This document shows positions 54,593-56,198 of a DNA stretch of 56,198 nt, in pieces (positions within the stretch are counted from its first letter, which is position 1; every line of letters begins with the position of its first letter). Made by a program: the position numbers and the translations under genes. The notes under the pieces are model-generated. The model had not been told where the DNA came from and ran no database searches. It saw only the letters and a list, made by a program, of their open reading frames with translations. Where the stretch lies: the NCBI GenBank assembly GCA_011390575.1, contig JAABSE010000015.1, forward strand, positions 1-56,198, written 5' to 3'. This DNA comes from Sphingobacteriia bacterium. Its GTDB lineage: Bacteria > Bacteroidota > Bacteroidia > Bacteroidales > UBA7960.

Positions 54593-54682
54593 CTTTGTTA
54601 AATACTGTCCAACCTTTGTTAAATCAATACCACGGGGAGGTGCAGCAAACTTCCCTACACATGCACAAAGGTTGCATTTTTT
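54593..54682. repeat. Nested inverted repeats in the tyrS leader
   Basis: CAACCTTTGT (54610-54619) and ACAAAGGTTG (54665-54674) are perfect 10-base arms. Within them GGGAGGT (54635-54641) pairs with ACTTCCC (54649-54655), one G-U on the plus strand. A direct repeat CTTTGTTAAAT (54593-54603 and 54614-54624) overlaps the left arm. On the plus strand six T follow (54677-54682), while on the minus strand the whole lies in the predicted tyrS leader. Confidence 0.65.
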
Positions 54683-54691
54683 CACAATTCC

Positions 54692-54724
54692 CAAAATTAC
54701 ACACTAAACGGTAAATACGCACAA
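54692..54724 (-). promoter_or_regulatory. Promoter of tyrS: TTG-N22-TAATTTTG
   Basis: On the minus strand an exact TAnnTTTG core (54699-54692) has a TTG (54724-54722) 22 bases upstream. Transcription would start near 54686. Confidence 0.5.
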
Positions 54725-54920
54725 TTTTAAGGTATTATTTTCAACATCAGGCTACAACATTCCTTCAAGGGTTCTGTTAAATAGTATCAGAAAAGCGCCA
54801 ATTGAATAATTATGCAACTTTACTTGATGGTTGTTTTGCGATTTTCTGCTAATTTCGTTTGGCCGTAAATTGAAGTCATATTCACCATAATCACAATGAG
54901 CGGCTGAAACACAAAAAACG

Positions 54921-54928
54921 TAGGTTTG
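54921..54928 (+). promoter_or_regulatory. -7 core TAGGTTTG four bases before the epimerase start
   Basis: An exact TAnnTTTG followed by CACT and the ATG at 54933, implying a leaderless message. The arrangement equals that of the CobW-type gene. Confidence 0.5.
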
Positions 54929-54932
54929 CACT

Positions 54933-55940
54933 ATGATATTACTAACCGGAGGAACAGGACTTGTAGGAACGCATCTGCTATACGAATTGACAGCAGCAGG
55001 AAAAAAAGTGCGTGCCCTCAAACGCAAAGAGAGCAACACGGATGTTGTTGAGAAAGTATTTGAATATTACAATCCGGGGGGCAAGCAGCTGGATTTGATT
55101 GAATGGGTAGATGGCAACGTGGCCGATATATTCAGCCTCAGGGAAGCCCTTGAAGGAGTTAAGGAAGTATATCATTGTGCTGCGGTGGTTTCGTTTGTTC
55201 CGTCGGAGCGCCCCCAAATGCTGAAAATCAATATTGAGGGAACTGCCAACCTGGTAAATGCATGTTTGCTGGAAGGGGTGGAAAAGCTCTGCCATTGCAG
55301 CAGTATCGCTGCCGTGGGGCGGCCCGACAAAGGCACATGGGTGGATGAATCTCTGATCTGGAAAACCTCCCGCAAAAATTCTTATTACTCCATCAGTAAG
55401 TTTGGCGCTGAGCGGGAAGTATGGCGGGGCTCGGAAGAAGGACTGAACGTGGTAATTGTAAATCCTTCCGTCATCCTGGGACCGGGAGATCCCAACCGCT
55501 CCAGTGCAAGGCTTTTTACTACGGTAAAAAACGGACTGCGTTTTTACAGCAGCGGTGCCACCGGATTTGTTGATGCGCGCGATGTGGCCAATGCCATGAT
55601 GGTGCTCATGGAGAAAAACATTGTCAATGAAAGGTTTATCCTCAACAGCGAAAATATCAGCTATCGGGAGCTTTTCCAAACCATCGCCAGACATGCTGAA
55701 GTAAAGCCTCCGTTTTTCAAAGCGGGAAAAATTCTCAGTGAAATGGCCTGGCGACTGGAAAAAGCCCGCAGCATCGTTACCGGCTCCAACCCGCTTATTA
55801 CACGTGAAACCGCCCGCAGTGCCAACAGCAATTACCGCTTCTCCAACGAAAAAATCAAAAATGAGCTTGGGATGGAATTCCGCACCGTGGACGAAGCCGC
55901 TGAAAATATGGCAGGATTTTTCAGGAAGTTTAATGTTTGA
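54933..55940 (+). CDS. NAD-dependent epimerase/dehydratase (extended SDR)
   Basis: This 335-residue protein starts directly with the nucleotide-binding ILLTGGTGLVGTHLL. It has the catalytic YxxxK in YYSISKFGAE and the block VVIVNPSVILGPGDPNRSS. It belongs to the extended short-chain dehydrogenases acting on nucleotide sugars, dihydroflavonol-like or sterol-like substrates; the reductase-type character (GGTGLVGTHL, no sugar-nucleotide signature) leaves the substrate open. The start cannot be later without cutting the Rossmann motif. Confidence 0.88.
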   Translation: MILLTGGTGLVGTHLLYELTAAGKKVRALKRKESNTDVVEKVFEYYNPGGKQLDLIEWVDGNVADIFSLREALEGVKEVYHCAAVVSFVPSERPQMLKINIEGTANLVNACLLEGVEKLCHCSSIAAVGRPDKGTWVDESLIWKTSRKNSYYSISKFGAEREVWRGSEEGLNVVIVNPSVILGPGDPNRSSARLFTTVKNGLRFYSSGATGFVDARDVANAMMVLMEKNIVNERFILNSENISYRELFQTIARHAEVKPPFFKAGKILSEMAWRLEKARSIVTGSNPLITRETARSANSNYRFSNEKIKNELGMEFRTVDEAAENMAGFFRKFNV

Positions 55941-56198
55941 AATTCGACCAAAACTGCAAAACCGGATTTGGGCTTGTGATGCTTGTTTACATATAAATTG
56001 GAATTCAATGTTAAGTCAATTCTGAAAGCACCAGTTTTCCGGATAGGAAACCCATTTAAAATTAGAAACTACATCGTCCGCCTACCTTTCGTCAGTTGGC
56101 AATAAATACTGTACAATGCGTTCTCCGGCCTTGGATTTTTTCCGGTAACAAGTCGAAGCGAAACGGAGCTTTTTGGGAAGTTTGCAGTTTCGCAAAAG
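55941..56198. other. 258-base right-edge region without a supported gene
   Basis: Two minus-strand frames are open from the edge for about 38-43 codons (one ending at 56069), but neither has recognisable character. A perfect 10-base inverted repeat AAACTGCAAA/TTTGCAGTTT lies at 55951-55960 and 56181-56190. It could be the start of a dispersed repeat or the end of a convergent gene. Confidence 0.35.

Larger units (their letters stand above)
54547..54932. other. 386-base divergent region between tyrS and the epimerase gene
   Basis: No ORF is supported. It holds the tyrS promoter candidate, the nested hairpin region at 54593-54682 and the epimerase promoter core at 54921-54928. The stretch 54700-54915 has no structure I can support. 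Confidence 0.5.

Noticed and set aside
54547-54700. T-box riboswitch before tyrS
   Set aside because: No T-box sequence or specifier-loop arrangement is seen, and T-boxes are not typical of Bacteroidota.
54978-55694. 238-codon open frame on the minus strand
   Set aside because: Antisense to the epimerase gene, which has Rossmann and YxxxK motifs.
55951-56190. 10-base inverted repeat as ends of a mobile element
   Set aside because: There is no transposase or target duplication in between, and a 10-base match in 240 bases may be chance.

Overview
The window looks like a chromosomal piece of an anaerobic Bacteroidota bacterium, probably Bacteroidales/Marinilabiliales. The signs are a SusC/SusD pair, many lipoproteins, a protein with a type IX secretion tail, promoter cores matching the Bacteroidota form TAnnTTTG, few Shine-Dalgarno sequences, and anaerobic enzymes (2-oxoacid:ferredoxin oxidoreductase, Na+-pumping methylmalonyl-CoA decarboxylase, fermentative D-lactate dehydrogenase). 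I see no tRNA, rRNA, CRISPR array, transposase or phage gene. The placement is inferred from gene content, not from a database search.

Layout. 1-10834 (minus strand): a compact glycan-uptake locus read as ROK repressor, SusC, SusD, a DUF5018/DUF4623-like lipoprotein, a GHL10-type glycoside hydrolase lipoprotein, and a DUF5009 membrane acyltransferase cut by the left edge. A second, degenerate ROK regulator (11410-12552) faces away from it, with a palindrome on its promoter. 12937-19816 (plus): a seven-PAS hybrid histidine kinase whose receiver domain is broken by a one-base frameshift, then an M1 aminopeptidase lipoprotein. 20009-21211 (minus): TatC and a 55-residue 2[4Fe-4S] ferredoxin. 21747-29060 (plus): korAB, a cloverleaf-like RNA element, pabB, a secreted beta-lactamase-fold protein and CheR. 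29142-33320 (minus): methylmalonyl-CoA epimerase plus the sodium-pumping decarboxylase. 33490-39965 (minus): an Ig-like lipoprotein, a polysaccharide deacetylase with a PAS/GAF kinase, and a CobW-type GTPase. A candidate C-rich small RNA lies on the plus strand at about 35575-35693. 40580-45334 (plus): a choice-of-anchor L surface protein, C69 peptidase, riboflavin synthase and D-lactate dehydrogenase. 45350-47581 (minus): a two-component pair. 47756-48553 (plus): an alpha/beta hydrolase. 48648-54546 (minus): two GH13 amylase lipoproteins around methylglyoxal synthase, then tyrS with a structured leader. 54933-55940 (plus): an NAD-dependent epimerase.

How it fits together. The amylases feed hexose into fermentation. 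Methylglyoxal synthase offers a phosphate-releasing bypass, and D-lactate dehydrogenase an NADH sink. Reduced ferredoxin links to KorAB, and the succinate-to-propionate branch ends at the sodium pump. The left-edge locus imports a different glycan, possibly amino-sugar-containing.

The least explained parts are the RNA-scale structures: the four-helix element after korB, the promoter-to-terminator small RNA unit at 35539-35693, the nested leader of tyrS, and a 16-bp hairpin inside the glycan locus.
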